Notes: generated from the sequence alone by a model not told the origin. A stretch of 64,000 bases of DNA from Bacteroidetes bacterium SB0662_bin_6 (GCA_009839485.1 VXPQ01000018.1:62001-126000); one strand, 5' to 3'. Counted from the stretch's first letter, positions 42,424 through 51,031 are shown. A program made the numbers and translations.

Positions 42424-43158
42424 ATGGGAATCCACCGGGAAACGAATCGGGAAATCCCTGCGGCCGCCGTGCTGAACGGGAAATTGCTCGAGGCCGTCAA
42501 TCGGCGCGCCGGATACGCTTCTTCCGGGAACGGATCCCCTTCGGGCGCGCACCGGAATGCGCCGGAATCGATGCGCCTGTGGTTTCTGGATACGCCGCTC
42601 GGACCCGTGCTGGCCGGATGCACCGGGGGCTCCGGCACGGCCGGCAGGCTGTGCCTGTTGACGTTCCCCCCCGAAGAAACGCTCCGGGAAACCGATTCCC
42701 TTTGCGAATATCTGACGAGGCTCGCGCAGCGGCTGGACCTGCCTGTTTCCTGCGGCGGCGAGTCGGAAAACGGCGCCCCTGGCATGGACCCGCTGGCGGA
42801 GCAACTGGCACGGGAACTCAGCGAGTGGTTCGCCGGAGCGCGCCGGGATTTCGACCTGCCGCTTGCCCTGCGCGGAACGCCATTCCAGCGAAGCGTATGG
42901 GAGGCGCTCCGCGCCATACCGTACGGAGCCGTGCAATCCTACGGGGAATTGGCGAAATCGCTCGGCAAACCCGACGCGGTGCGAGCGGTAGGCGCCGCCA
43001 ACGGGCGCAACCCGGTCTCCATCGTCGTACCGTGCCACCGGGTGATCGGCGCAAACGGCTCGCTGACCGGCTATGCAGGCGGCCTGGAGCGGAAACGCTT
43101 CCTGCTCGCCCTCGAACAGGGTCAGGCGCCGGAAGCACAGGGGGAATTGTTCGGGTAG
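42424..43158 (+). CDS. Methylated-DNA--protein-cysteine methyltransferase (MGMT/Ogt family)
   Basis: 244 residues from ATG 42424. The start is uncertain: the frame is open to 42349, and ATG 42571 ('MRLWFLDTPLGPVLAG') fits the family's usual 160-190 residues better. The C-terminal domain has all landmarks: the helix-turn-helix region 'GTPFQRSVWEALRAIPYGAVQSYGELAKSLGKPDAVRAVGAANGRNP', with Arg finger and Asn hinge, and the active site 'IVVPCHRVIGANGSLTGYAGGLERKR' whose Cys accepts the alkyl group. It repairs O6-alkylguanine by suicide transfer. An insert near 'CGGESENGAPGMD' lies in the linker. It is divergent from the PVC-type gene. Confidence 0.9.
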   Translation: MGIHRETNREIPAAAVLNGKLLEAVNRRAGYASSGNGSPSGAHRNAPESMRLWFLDTPLGPVLAGCTGGSGTAGRLCLLTFPPEETLRETDSLCEYLTRLAQRLDLPVSCGGESENGAPGMDPLAEQLARELSEWFAGARRDFDLPLALRGTPFQRSVWEALRAIPYGAVQSYGELAKSLGKPDAVRAVGAANGRNPVSIVVPCHRVIGANGSLTGYAGGLERKRFLLALEQGQAPEAQGELFG

Positions 43159-43255
43159 GGAAAACCCGATCAGATAGGAATGGCTGACACTATCACTTGA
43201 AACCCGGATGCCCTGTTAGAATACACTCCTTATATAATAGTATGGAGACAAAACG

Positions 43256-43666
43256 ATGAAGGGCTCTGAATTAGACGATTACAGGCGTGGCAAAATGTAT
43301 GAAAGGGGGCTTGGGGGCTTCCCACAAGACTTCCCCAAGGCAATGGAATGCTTCCGCCGCGTAGCAGATGAACAGAATCATCCGGGGGCACAATTCACAT
43401 TGAGCATGATGCTATTTCTCAAGTGGCTCATACTCCTTGACGATACGGACTACGAGGAAGGGAAAAAATGGCTCTATCGGGCAGAAGATCAGGGATTTGG
43501 GGAAGCGGTAGAGTTGAAATCATCATTTGACAAGTTCGACAGAAACCCTTCCCCGCATACACGCAAACACTTTATGCGAATGCTCCGGGAGTATTTAGGC
43601 ATGACCGGCATGGAAAAGAGTAACTGGAGGGTGTTCTTTGAACAGATGTCCGACATAAGCCCATAA
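43256..43666 (+). CDS. Small Sel1-like repeat protein
   Basis: 136 residues without signal peptide. GGAGA lies 7 bases before ATG 43256, supporting the start. Residues 8-50 ('YRRGKMYERGLGGFPQDFPKAMECFRRVADEQNHPGAQFTLSMM') match a Sel1-like repeat (G...Y..G.GV..D...A..W...A...G...A...L). A second, looser repeat follows ('YEEGKKWLYRAEDQGFGEAVEL'). Sel1 repeats form alpha-solenoids for protein binding; the partner is unknown. The local base composition is AT-richer than its neighbours, which may mean transfer. It stands alone between MGMT and the SGNH hydrolase. Confidence 0.7.
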   Translation: MKGSELDDYRRGKMYERGLGGFPQDFPKAMECFRRVADEQNHPGAQFTLSMMLFLKWLILLDDTDYEEGKKWLYRAEDQGFGEAVELKSSFDKFDRNPSPHTRKHFMRMLREYLGMTGMEKSNWRVFFEQMSDISP

Positions 43667-43685
43667 CTTATTATTCCGTAATAAT

Positions 43686-44375
43686 ATGAAGCGTGCAGCC
43701 ATGAAGCATATCAAAGCCCCCCTGTATCCGGCTCTTCTTGCCGGTATCCTGATGCTTTTCTCAGCATTGCAGCCGGCTCTCGCGCAGGAGCAATGGGAGG
43801 AGGCCATACAGGCCTTCGAGCAGATGGACGAGACGAATCCGCCGCCTGAGGGCGCCATCCTCTTTGCAGGCAGTTCGTCCATTCGCCTGTGGAGCACGCT
43901 GGCGGAAGATTTTCCCGATGCCCGGGTCATCAACCGGGGGTTCGGAGGCTCGCAGATGTCGGACCTGATCCACTTTGCAGACCGGATCGTTACGCCGTAC
44001 GCCCCGAGGCTTATCCTGGTCTACGAAGGAGACAACGATGTAGCTGCCGGCAAGACCGCCGAACAGGTCTTTGCGGATTATCAGCAGTTCGTTTCCCTGG
44101 TGCACGATCAGTTGTCGGATACCCGCATCGCATTCATCGCCATCAAGCCGAGTCTGGCCCGCCGGTCTCTCATGGACGAGATGCGAAAAGCCAACGGGCT
44201 TATCGAGGAGTATGCCGCTGCCCGCGACCACCTCGACTATATTGATATCTTCACCCCGATGCTGGGCGAGGACGGCGAGCCGTTGCCGGACATTTTCGTG
44301 GACGACGGGCTGCACCTGAACGCAGCGGGCTACGCCATCTGGGCGGAAGTCGTCCGCCCGTATCTTGCCCGGTAA
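43686..44375 (+). CDS. SGNH/GDSL hydrolase family secreted protein
   Basis: 229 residues with a signal peptide ('HIKAPLYPALLAGILMLFSALQPALAQ'). All SGNH blocks are present: block I 'ILFAGSSSIRLWSTL' (nucleophile Ser), block II 'VINRGFGGSQMSDLI' (Gly), block III 'ILVYEGDNDVAAG' (Asn) and block V 'IFVDDGLHLNAAGY' (Asp and His, DxxH). It belongs to the serine esterase/lipase-like branch that often deacetylates carbohydrates. Exported, probably periplasmic. It ends 15 bases before the end of the convergent VOC gene, with a GC-rich hairpin in between. Confidence 0.9.
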   Translation: MKRAAMKHIKAPLYPALLAGILMLFSALQPALAQEQWEEAIQAFEQMDETNPPPEGAILFAGSSSIRLWSTLAEDFPDARVINRGFGGSQMSDLIHFADRIVTPYAPRLILVYEGDNDVAAGKTAEQVFADYQQFVSLVHDQLSDTRIAFIAIKPSLARRSLMDEMRKANGLIEEYAAARDHLDYIDIFTPMLGEDGEPLPDIFVDDGLHLNAAGYAIWAEVVRPYLAR

Positions 44376-44389
44376 CGGGCGGCGCCCGT
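44375..44389. terminator. Short hairpin between convergent SGNH and VOC genes
   Basis: ACGGGC (44375-44380) pairs perfectly with GCCCGT (44384-44389) across a GGC loop. It sits exactly between the stops of two convergent genes, so it could act in both directions. No T-run is present, which lowers confidence. Confidence 0.35.
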
Positions 44390-44390
44390 C

Positions 44391-44780
44391 TTACGACCCG
44401 GCGAAGTGGGCGAACGTCACCACGTTCCCGGCGGGCTCGCGTACGGTAATTTCGTCGGCTCCGTAGAAGGTCTTTCTGCGGGGAATGACCCGGTCCGCAT
44501 CGGCCAGCGCTTCGTCTATGGCGTCGAGCTCCTCCAGGGTCGCCACCTTGACGAACAGCGCGTTTCCCCGCAAGGGGATATCGACCAGTTCCGGCACATC
44601 GTTCCGGACGCTCTCCAGGGTCTGATACATCACCTCGACCGGGCCGTGCGTCAGGATGACGAAACCGAGGCGATCCCCTTCGTTGACCTTGGCGGTGACG
44701 GTGAATCCGAGGCGGTCCACCCAGAAGGGCAGCACCGGTTCGATGGCTTCGACGATGACGTTCGGCGTGAGCGATTGCAT
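44391..44780 (-). CDS. VOC family protein (glyoxalase/bleomycin-resistance fold)
   Basis: 129 residues, cytoplasmic. It shows the two beta-alpha-beta-beta-beta modules of the vicinal oxygen chelate fold: 'VIVEAIEPVLPFWVDRLGFTVTAKV' and 'LGFVILTHGPVEVMYQTL' in the first half, and 'NALFVKVATLEELDAIDEALADAD' and 'EITVREPAGNVVTFAHFA' in the second, with the metal-site Glu in TVREPAGN. The specific reaction is not readable; such single-domain members include lyases, dioxygenases and binding proteins. It borders the gene-poor left edge of the second AT-rich insert. Confidence 0.85.
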   Translation of the reverse strand: MQSLTPNVIVEAIEPVLPFWVDRLGFTVTAKVNEGDRLGFVILTHGPVEVMYQTLESVRNDVPELVDIPLRGNALFVKVATLEELDAIDEALADADRVIPRRKTFYGADEITVREPAGNVVTFAHFAGS

Positions 44781-45020
44781 GACGTATGTAGCGGGTGCGT
44801 ACGAGGAGGGTTAAGGGAGATGCGCGGCGTGATGGATAAGGCGCAGGTCCGTTCTGTTTCGACTGCGGCAAGATACGTCGGTGACAAGATTGGGGTTTGC
44901 AAAAAAAATTGGAATTTCCCTACGGTTTATGGATATTATGCAATTAGGTTCGCCCTGCCTTAATCGTAACAGGCGAAAGCACTGCGCAATGGCGCTATCC
45001 TGCGGGGCCTGCCGCTTGCG

Positions 45021-45056
45021 GAAACCCTTTTGTCGGCTTGCCGATAGAAGGGTTTC
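45021..45056. other. 36-base hairpin upstream of the restriction-modification genes
   Basis: GAAACCCTT (45021-45029) pairs with AAGGGTTTC (45048-45056), and an inner GTCGGC/GCCGAT stem (TCGGC with GCCGA) closes a two-base loop. A second perfect hairpin, CACCCATG/CATGGGTG, lies at 45109-45130, 45 bases before ATG 45175. Together they fill the otherwise gene-free 394 bases between the VOC gene and the restriction-modification genes. They may be a terminator shielding the insert plus a control site for the methylase gene. Confidence 0.4.
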
Positions 45057-45174
45057 TTGCCGTTGTTGAAGGGGATTATATACTTTTTGCTATCCAAACC
45101 GCATTCAGCACCCATGTGTGGGCATGGGTGTCCCTAGAGGCACTGCGTGGCGGCAATAAGAACTGGGACATGAA

Positions 45175-47025
45175 ATGGCTTTGATAGGCAATTATTATCT
45201 GGTTCTGCCTGAAGACTGGCTGTTTCCCGGCCACGGCAATGTGATGGACGGTAAGCGTCGAGCCGAAGAATATTTCGAAATTCACGGCACCTACGACGGT
45301 GCCGAGTACAAGATTGAGGAGTTCATTCGCCAATGGGTCCTGGCTCAACTTCTTGAAGCATACAGGTATCCCGTCCATTGGATCGGAGAGCGGATCGTTG
45401 TCGAGGAACTTGTAAAGATGGGCTCCACTGAGAAAGAGGCTGATGTTTCTATCAAAAACGCGAATCACCGCACGTTCCTATATGTGGAAACCAAGAGTCG
45501 CGGAATTTCTGACAGCGAGTTCACAGAAGCGGAGCGACAGCTCGAAACATATCTTGCCTCCACACATACCGCGACCATCGGCATGGTGACTGATGGTGAA
45601 CGGGTCAAGGCCATTCGTAAGAAGGTCGATCCCAATGACTTTGAGTACATTCCTGACTTACCATCCTATGGTCTGAAACCGTCGATTAGGGCGCAATTGG
45701 TGCGCGAGTTGCCCGATAATATTGGAGAGGGCCGAAGCACTGGATTAAAGGTGCTGGATAACGACTACGAGCGTGTTTTATTTGACTGTCACAGTGCATC
45801 GCGTGATGCGGATGGATTACATGCCGATGAGGCCTTGGACGAAATTTGCAAAGTGATCTACGCAAAGATATTCGACGAACGTAATGTTACCAAACAGGCT
45901 GAGGGTACTCCGTTTCGATTTCAGACATTTGGAGCCAGCAACGCATCAGAAGTCGCATCAAATATTCGGGTGCTCTACGAAGAGGCGCGGAACACTGATA
46001 TCGAGGTGTATTCTAAGCGGATTCCGGGCTACGAGAGATCGCGAGGAGTTTTCAAGAATCAGCTGCGCTTGTCAGACGTGGCTCTGTATCGCGTAGTGGA
46101 GCGCTTGCAGGAATTTTCTCTCATTGATAGCAAGGCAGACATAAAAGGTAGGGCATTCCAGAAAATCCTCGGGCCCGCAATTCGGGCTGGAATGGGACAA
46201 TACTTCACGCCTGATCCCATCGTAGAATTGGCAATAGGCATCGTACAGCCACGGGCTACAGACCTCATTCTTGATCCGTTCTGCGGCTCAGCACACTTTC
46301 TGACCAAGGCGCTGAAGTTCGTGGTGGAGAATCAAAGTCATTCTCTTACACCGCACGCGTTGCACGAATTCAAATTTTTCCATCTGCATGGGATTGACAA
46401 ATCTGACCGGATGGTGCGTGTTGCAATGACAGACATGATGCTGCACGATGATGGCCACACAAATATCAGAAATCAAGACGCTCTATTGAGTTTTGACAAT
46501 TACCCTGATGTGATCGCTTTGCGCGATGACGGCAACCAAGATCCAGCAATCTTCGATATTGTCCTTACTAACCCACCGTTTGGGAGCATCATGAAACAAG
46601 AGGTCATAGAGATGCTCGGTCGTTTCGACTTGGGCCACAAGAGGAAGTCTCTGCCACTTGAAATACTAGGTTTGGAGCGGAGCCTGCAATTTCTAAAGCC
46701 GGGTGGAAGGTTGGCGATTGTGTTGCCTGAGCATTTGACGAAGGGCAAGAGAGCGTTATTTGTGCGGAAGTGGGTACATGAAATTGCCAGTATCAAGGCC
46801 ATCTTCTTCTTTCCAGAGGACGCATTTACTCCGTTCGGCGCAATGGTCAAGACATGCTTGTGCGTCTTTCAAAAGCTCAAGGAAGGCGAAAGGCCCACCG
46901 ATTCTCAACCTGCGTTCCTGTGTGAGATCGAGAACCTTGGGTACGAAGCGACCGGGAAAGCGAAGACGGGTACCGAGGTGCCAGCCGCCATTGCGGCATT
47001 CCATGCACAGGTGGGGTGGAGATGA
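45175..47025 (+). CDS. Restriction-modification fusion: PD-(D/E)XK nuclease + N6-adenine methylase (BcgI-A/HsdRM-like)
   Basis: 616 residues. The N-terminal 150 residues match the type I HsdR N-terminal nuclease: 'IVVEELVKMGSTEKEADVSI' (Asp90) and 'RTFLYVETKSRG' (Glu105-Thr-Lys107) form the D...ExK site. A helical linker follows. The N6-adenine methylase domain has 'GRAFQKILGPAIRAGMGQYFTPDPIVELA', motif I 'LILDPFCGSAHFL' (about 363), and the catalytic 'VLTNPPFGS' (NPPF, about 466). With the separate specificity subunit overlapping its stop, this matches BcgI-type type IIB enzymes in order and size, cutting on both sides of the site. Type I is less likely, as no HsdR helicase gene is present. 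The gene is AT-richer than its surroundings. Confidence 0.85.
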   Translation: MALIGNYYLVLPEDWLFPGHGNVMDGKRRAEEYFEIHGTYDGAEYKIEEFIRQWVLAQLLEAYRYPVHWIGERIVVEELVKMGSTEKEADVSIKNANHRTFLYVETKSRGISDSEFTEAERQLETYLASTHTATIGMVTDGERVKAIRKKVDPNDFEYIPDLPSYGLKPSIRAQLVRELPDNIGEGRSTGLKVLDNDYERVLFDCHSASRDADGLHADEALDEICKVIYAKIFDERNVTKQAEGTPFRFQTFGASNASEVASNIRVLYEEARNTDIEVYSKRIPGYERSRGVFKNQLRLSDVALYRVVERLQEFSLIDSKADIKGRAFQKILGPAIRAGMGQYFTPDPIVELAIGIVQPRATDLILDPFCGSAHFLTKALKFVVENQSHSLTPHALHEFKFFHLHGIDKSDRMVRVAMTDMMLHDDGHTNIRNQDALLSFDNYPDVIALRDDGNQDPAIFDIVLTNPPFGSIMKQEVIEMLGRFDLGHKRKSLPLEILGLERSLQFLKPGGRLAIVLPEHLTKGKRALFVRKWVHEIASIKAIFFFPEDAFTPFGAMVKTCLCVFQKLKEGERPTDSQPAFLCEIENLGYEATGKAKTGTEVPAAIAAFHAQVGWR

Positions 47026-47792
47026 AGATTCTACTTAAGAATTCTAAGGAGCTACAGAGTGCCGGTCGTTGGGACATAGATTTCCACCTGCCGCCCGAAG
47101 GCATCCTCAAATTTTCGAAGAGTCTTCTAAGGCGCGTTGATCAAGTCGCAGATATAGTTAAGGATAAACGTGATCCAACAAGGGAACCGGACAAAGGATT
47201 CCGATACATTGATATCTCTTCAGTGGATGTAGCTATCGGAGTAGTGACAAACCCACAGGACATCGAAGGCTCGGAAGCTCCATCCCGCGCACGAAAAGTA
47301 GTGCGAGCGTTTGATCTCGTGGTCTCTACATGCCGGCCAACACGAGGTGCTATTGCTGTTGTGCCCGTGAAGCTACACGATCAAATTGCATCAACGGCCT
47401 TTTCCATCGTGCGTGCACATGATGATGTCAACCCGTTTTACCTTCATTACGCATTGCGCCTCCCCAGTACTTTGGAGCAATTTCGAAAGTGGAGCACCGG
47501 TTCAAGTTATCCGGCTATTCTTGACAGCGATGTTAAAAAGACAATCATCCCGGTACCCACAATTGAAGAGCAGGACGCAATCGCAGCGAAGGTGGTCGCT
47601 GCCTTACGCGAATACAGAAAAGCAATCCGTGTCGCCAATAGAGATTGGAGCAAGGCCCTTGAGGAAATCACTGGGTCTCTCAGCGGTCAGCAGGCTTATA
47701 GACCAACGGCCGTTATAGAAGAAGAATTGGATGCAGTTTTACTGACTGATGTCCAAGCGAGGTTGGCTGAGCTACCACCAATTTCCACGTAG
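47022..47792 (+). CDS. Specificity subunit (HsdS/BcgI-B-like), single recognition domain
   Basis: 256 residues. ATG 47022 overlaps the methylase stop (ATGA) and is preceded by GGTGGAG, so it is preferred over 47016. One target recognition domain is visible: 'VDQVADIVKDKRDPTREPDKGFRYIDISSVDVAIGVV', 'ARKVVRAFDLVVSTCRPTRGAIAVVP', 'FYLHYALRLPSTLEQFRKWSTGSSYPAILDSDVKKTIIPVPTIEEQDAI'. A single coiled-coil-like helix ('AAKVVAALREYRKAIRVANRDWSKALEEI') follows. Type I S subunits normally carry two such domains and about 400 residues, so a half-size subunit would act as a dimer on a symmetric site or with another partner, as BcgI-B-like proteins do. It gives the methylase-nuclease its sequence recognition. 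Confidence 0.82.
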   Translation: MKILLKNSKELQSAGRWDIDFHLPPEGILKFSKSLLRRVDQVADIVKDKRDPTREPDKGFRYIDISSVDVAIGVVTNPQDIEGSEAPSRARKVVRAFDLVVSTCRPTRGAIAVVPVKLHDQIASTAFSIVRAHDDVNPFYLHYALRLPSTLEQFRKWSTGSSYPAILDSDVKKTIIPVPTIEEQDAIAAKVVAALREYRKAIRVANRDWSKALEEITGSLSGQQAYRPTAVIEEELDAVLLTDVQARLAELPPIST

Positions 47793-47819
47793 TATCCCAT
47801 TGGTTGGAGCTAGTAAAGG

Positions 47820-48356
47820 CGGATTACAACCCGAATCGGCGAGGTGCTGGTTAACGGGTGCGACTGGAACGAATTTTCCGTGACCGGATGGCGGGATATG
47901 CTTGGCGTGGTGCCTCAGAATGTCCGGATATTCAGCGGCACGCTGGTCGACAACATCCGGCTGGGTCTTGCAATCGACCCGCAGGAAGCCATGCGGAAAT
48001 GCGAGGAACTCGGACTCTCCGGCTTTTTCGACACGTTGCCTGGCGGGTACCTGACCCTTGTGGGAGAAGGGGGCGCTGCGCTTTCCGGTGGACAGCAGCA
48101 ACTGGTGGGTCTGGCGCGGGCGCTGGTGCGCGATCCGCAGGTGCTCCTTCTCGACGAGCCCACTTCCGCCATGGACAGCACGACGGCGCAGCAGGCCATG
48201 GATATGCTGGATCGCTACCGCAAGGATTGCATTGCGATCGTGGCCTCGCATTCGGCTGCGTTCCTGCCGCGGGCCGACCGCGTGTATCGCATCGAGCAGG
48301 GGACGTTCCGTCCGGATTTCACCCCGCTTGACCGGCTCCGGCCGGTCGGGAGCTGA
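47820..48356 (+). pseudogene. C-terminal remnant of an ABC exporter ATPase gene
   Basis: About 178 codons from 47820 to the stop at 48356. The frame is closed upstream by TAA at 47814. It retains 'RIGEVLVNGCDWNEFSVTGWRDMLGVVPQNVRIFSGTLVDNIRLG' (Q-loop region), signature 'ALSGGQQQLVGLARAL', Walker B 'VLLLDEPTSAMDSTTAQ' and the H-loop 'IAIVASHSAAF'. The Walker A and the whole membrane domain are missing, although the gene should begin about 1.6 kb earlier. The bases just upstream belong to the restriction-modification insert (stop at 47792), and no 5' part is found on the other side of it (44781-45174). The head of the gene was thus lost when the insert arrived. GC content is that of the host. 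Confidence 0.88.
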
Positions 48357-48360
48357 TCGG

Positions 48361-48474
48361 ATGACCACCCCGTTCTCCCATCAGATACTTCCGGCGACCG
48401 GAGGATATATCTCACAGCAGGGGGTGTCCGGCGCCCACAAGGAAGGTTTGCAGGCGCCGGCCCCGCCGGAATAA
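48361..48474 (+). pseudogene. Short reading frame after the ABC remnant, possible truncated partner
   Basis: 37 codons starting 'MTTPFSHQILPATGGYISQQ' and ending at TAA 48474, 4 bases after the ABC remnant's stop. In exporter operons of this kind the next gene is often an HlyD-type adaptor, whose N-terminus could look like this, but the sequence is too short to prove it. It is followed directly by the convergent T9SS protein gene. Confidence 0.3.
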
Positions 48475-48475
48475 A

Positions 48476-50794
48476 TTATTTGAGCAAGGTCATCTTCTTC
48501 ACCGAGACGTTCTGCCCGGTACGCAGCACGTACAGGTACGTACCCCCGGCCAGACCCGCTCCATCGAACGAAATGCTGTAGCGGCCCGCCGGCTGCACAC
48601 CGTCCGCCAGCACCCGGACCTCGCGGCCGAGCATGTCATAGACCGTCAGCGTGATCGCCTGCGCCCGCTCGAGGGAGAACTCGATCGTTGTGGCGGGATT
48701 GAACGGGTTCGGATAATTCTGCTCCAGCGCGAAGGCCGCAGGAATTTCTCCGTCCAAAGGCTCGACCGACGTCATGTCATCCCCATATATGCCGGCGCCA
48801 ATGATGACTACATTGGTTCTTTCGGTATTATCGGGGAGGGTGATTGTAAATTCATTCTCCAGGGCGTAGGTCACCTTGGGTATTTCGGCGCTGTCGGTGT
48901 CGTCGTCGGGGTTGTCGAAATGATACCTGACGAAGTCTCCCTCTCCGTCGTTTCTGGCCGCCGCCGCGATAATCTGCGGCAGAATAAGCTCGTTGGTAAC
49001 GGCGTCTCTGAGGGTCTCCGTGGGGGTTTGAAACTCGTACTTCTCCGGAAACGCCCCATGAAAGAACGTGTAGCCGGTGCGTTCCATCGTAAAGAGGTAG
49101 ACGGGGCCGTGTCTCCAGTACCCGGTGGTCGTATCCCGGAGCGCCCTCTTTATTCTAAGGCGGCCTTCATAGCCTTCCGTGGTATTGATATTCCCCAAGT
49201 AATCCTTTGCCCCGGTCACGAAAGCCTTCAGGCTTGCACGGTCCGTCACATCGCGGGCCGTTACGGCAGGGGCCTCGCCGGGGTCGAAGGGTTCGTCCAC
49301 GAGATGGGATTCCTGAATATCGAGGCCGATCGTCACGAGGGCCGCGCTACCGTCGGGATTAAAGTAAGGGCCGGCGTACCCGTCGTCGCCTCCCACATCG
49401 AACGTGCCGCCACGTAGCGACGAAGCCGCTGCTGCGGCGATCGGCTCGAGAACAGCCGGGTCGAGCAGTCTGCCCGACAAAACCACATTGTCTCCGTGCA
49501 GACCCACTCTACCGGTGGCCGTCATGGTAACCACGTACGTGGAACCGTATTTCCAGGGCCCCTCATGCGTCAAAAGACATCCGGCGTAACCGTTCGAAAG
49601 GGGGTGATTCCGGATTTGCCGCGAGTATAACAACAAACCGGTCACGAACTCCGTAAGGGTGGCCTCGCCGTTCTCTACCTGTTGAGCCGTTGCATTGCTC
49701 GCGGGTATCTCCGGAATTCCCTCCGGCCTCCGGCACGCCGCCACGGCATCCTCGTATATGCCGGCGCCCAGGATGAGTTCATTGGTTGCCTCAGTACCAT
49801 TGGGCAGAGTGAATGTAAACTCATACTGGCGGGCGAAGGTCACCTTGGGTATGTCGGCGCTGTCGGTGTCGTCGTCGGGGTTGTCGAAATGATATTCGAC
49901 GAAGCCTCCCTCGGGGTTGCTCGCCGCCGCCTCGATAATCTGCGGAAGAATAAGCTCGTCGGTAACGGCGTCCCTGAGGGTTTGCGTGGGGGCCTGAAGC
50001 TCGTACTTCTCCGGAAACGCCCCGTGGAAATATGTGTAACCCGTGCCGTCCATGATAAAGAGGTAGGTGGGACCGTACCTCCAGTAGCCGGTCGTATCCC
50101 GGAATACCCGCTTGATTCTGAGACCGGCATCATAGCCTTCTTCCTCATAGAGCGCCTGGGCATAGTCCGCCGCTCCGTTCACGAAGGCCTTCAGGCTCTC
50201 GCGATCCATCACGTCGCGGGCCTGTACGGCGGGGGGATCGCCGGGATCGATCTCAGGTTCCGTGACGTGGGATTCCTGAATATCGAGGCCGGCGGTCAGG
50301 ATGCCTGCACTGCCGTCCGGATTAAAGTACGGCCGGGCGTAGAAGTCGTCGCCCTCGAACTCGGAAGCGCCGCCCGTTGCCGACATATCCGCCGCCGCAC
50401 TGACCGCCTCAAGCATCGTAGAGTCAACCACTCCGCCCGTCAAAAGCACATCCTGCCCGTGCAGAGCCAGGGTGCCGCTGGGGGTCATCGTAGCAATGTA
50501 GGTGGAACCGTAATTCCAGGGGCCCTCGTGCGTCAAAAGACATCCGAGGTACCCGGCCGACAGCCGGGGAGCGCTGATCGTGATTTGAAATGCGTAATTC
50601 CAATAATCGCTCACCAACTGCGCCAGGGTGGCCTGGTCATTCTCCACCTGTTCGGCCGTTGCGATGGCCGAACCCGGAGGCGTAATGCCTTCCGGCGCCG
50701 GACAGACATCCTGCGCAAAGGCCGGGCGTGCACCGGCAAATATGCCTGCAAACGCCAGCAAGCATCCCAGGAACATGGATAGTTTAGCCTTCAT
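48476..50794 (-). CDS. T9SS protein with repeated Cache-like sensory modules
   Basis: 772 residues with signal peptide 'MKAKLSMFLGCLLAFAGIFAGARPAFAQ'. The mature part is two copies of a unit of about 320 residues (about 30-345 and 355-670). Each unit holds two Cache-like modules, seen from recurring 'GPWNYGSTYIATMTPSGTLALHG' and 'GYWRYGPTYLFIMDGTGYTYFHGAFPEKY' segments, with 'GCLLTHEGPW' and 'YHFDNPDDDTDSA' also duplicated. The pattern is that of single-Cache ligand-binding folds (YxxxYxxxMxxxG...HG). The C-terminus 'NYPNPFNPATTIEFSLERA', 'YDMLGREVRVLADG' and 'AGGTYLYVLRTG' is a type A T9SS sorting domain. Unlike known Cache proteins it has no membrane helix or signalling domain, so it would be a secreted binding protein. 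It has its own promoter region (TGTACA repeats upstream). Confidence 0.78.
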   Translation of the reverse strand: MKAKLSMFLGCLLAFAGIFAGARPAFAQDVCPAPEGITPPGSAIATAEQVENDQATLAQLVSDYWNYAFQITISAPRLSAGYLGCLLTHEGPWNYGSTYIATMTPSGTLALHGQDVLLTGGVVDSTMLEAVSAAADMSATGGASEFEGDDFYARPYFNPDGSAGILTAGLDIQESHVTEPEIDPGDPPAVQARDVMDRESLKAFVNGAADYAQALYEEEGYDAGLRIKRVFRDTTGYWRYGPTYLFIMDGTGYTYFHGAFPEKYELQAPTQTLRDAVTDELILPQIIEAAASNPEGGFVEYHFDNPDDDTDSADIPKVTFARQYEFTFTLPNGTEATNELILGAGIYEDAVAACRRPEGIPEIPASNATAQQVENGEATLTEFVTGLLLYSRQIRNHPLSNGYAGCLLTHEGPWKYGSTYVVTMTATGRVGLHGDNVVLSGRLLDPAVLEPIAAAAASSLRGGTFDVGGDDGYAGPYFNPDGSAALVTIGLDIQESHLVDEPFDPGEAPAVTARDVTDRASLKAFVTGAKDYLGNINTTEGYEGRLRIKRALRDTTTGYWRHGPVYLFTMERTGYTFFHGAFPEKYEFQTPTETLRDAVTNELILPQIIAAAARNDGEGDFVRYHFDNPDDDTDSAEIPKVTYALENEFTITLPDNTERTNVVIIGAGIYGDDMTSVEPLDGEIPAAFALEQNYPNPFNPATTIEFSLERAQAITLTVYDMLGREVRVLADGVQPAGRYSISFDGAGLAGGTYLYVLRTGQNVSVKKMTLLK

Positions 50795-50890
50795 CGTCTT
50801 GTAAAGAGTTTTTTCGCGGATTCAGGGGCACTGCCACGCCGGATTATTCCGTTTGGGGCAGCGGCTTTTACGTACCTCTCCTCGCAAAAT

Positions 50891-50915
50891 ATGTACAAAA
50901 TGTACAATATGTACA
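50891..50915. promoter_or_regulatory. Three TGTACA repeats at 9-bp spacing upstream of the Cache/T9SS gene
   Basis: TGTACA, itself palindromic, occurs at 50892-50897, 50901-50906 and 50910-50915 with exact 9-bp spacing. The region lies 98-121 bases upstream of the gene's start (50794, minus strand). A TGCACA-like half follows at 50921. The regular spacing suggests a multi-site operator. The remaining 237 bases between this gene and the amylase show nothing else. Confidence 0.45.
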
Positions 50916-51031
50916 TTCTCTGCACATCCTTCACAGAATACATCGCCGGGGTTCGGTTGTCAAATCCGTGGCGGGGATGTACGGATTGACCCGTGAAACA
51001 GGCAGCAAGTCTTTCATGGAACGTCTTGCCC

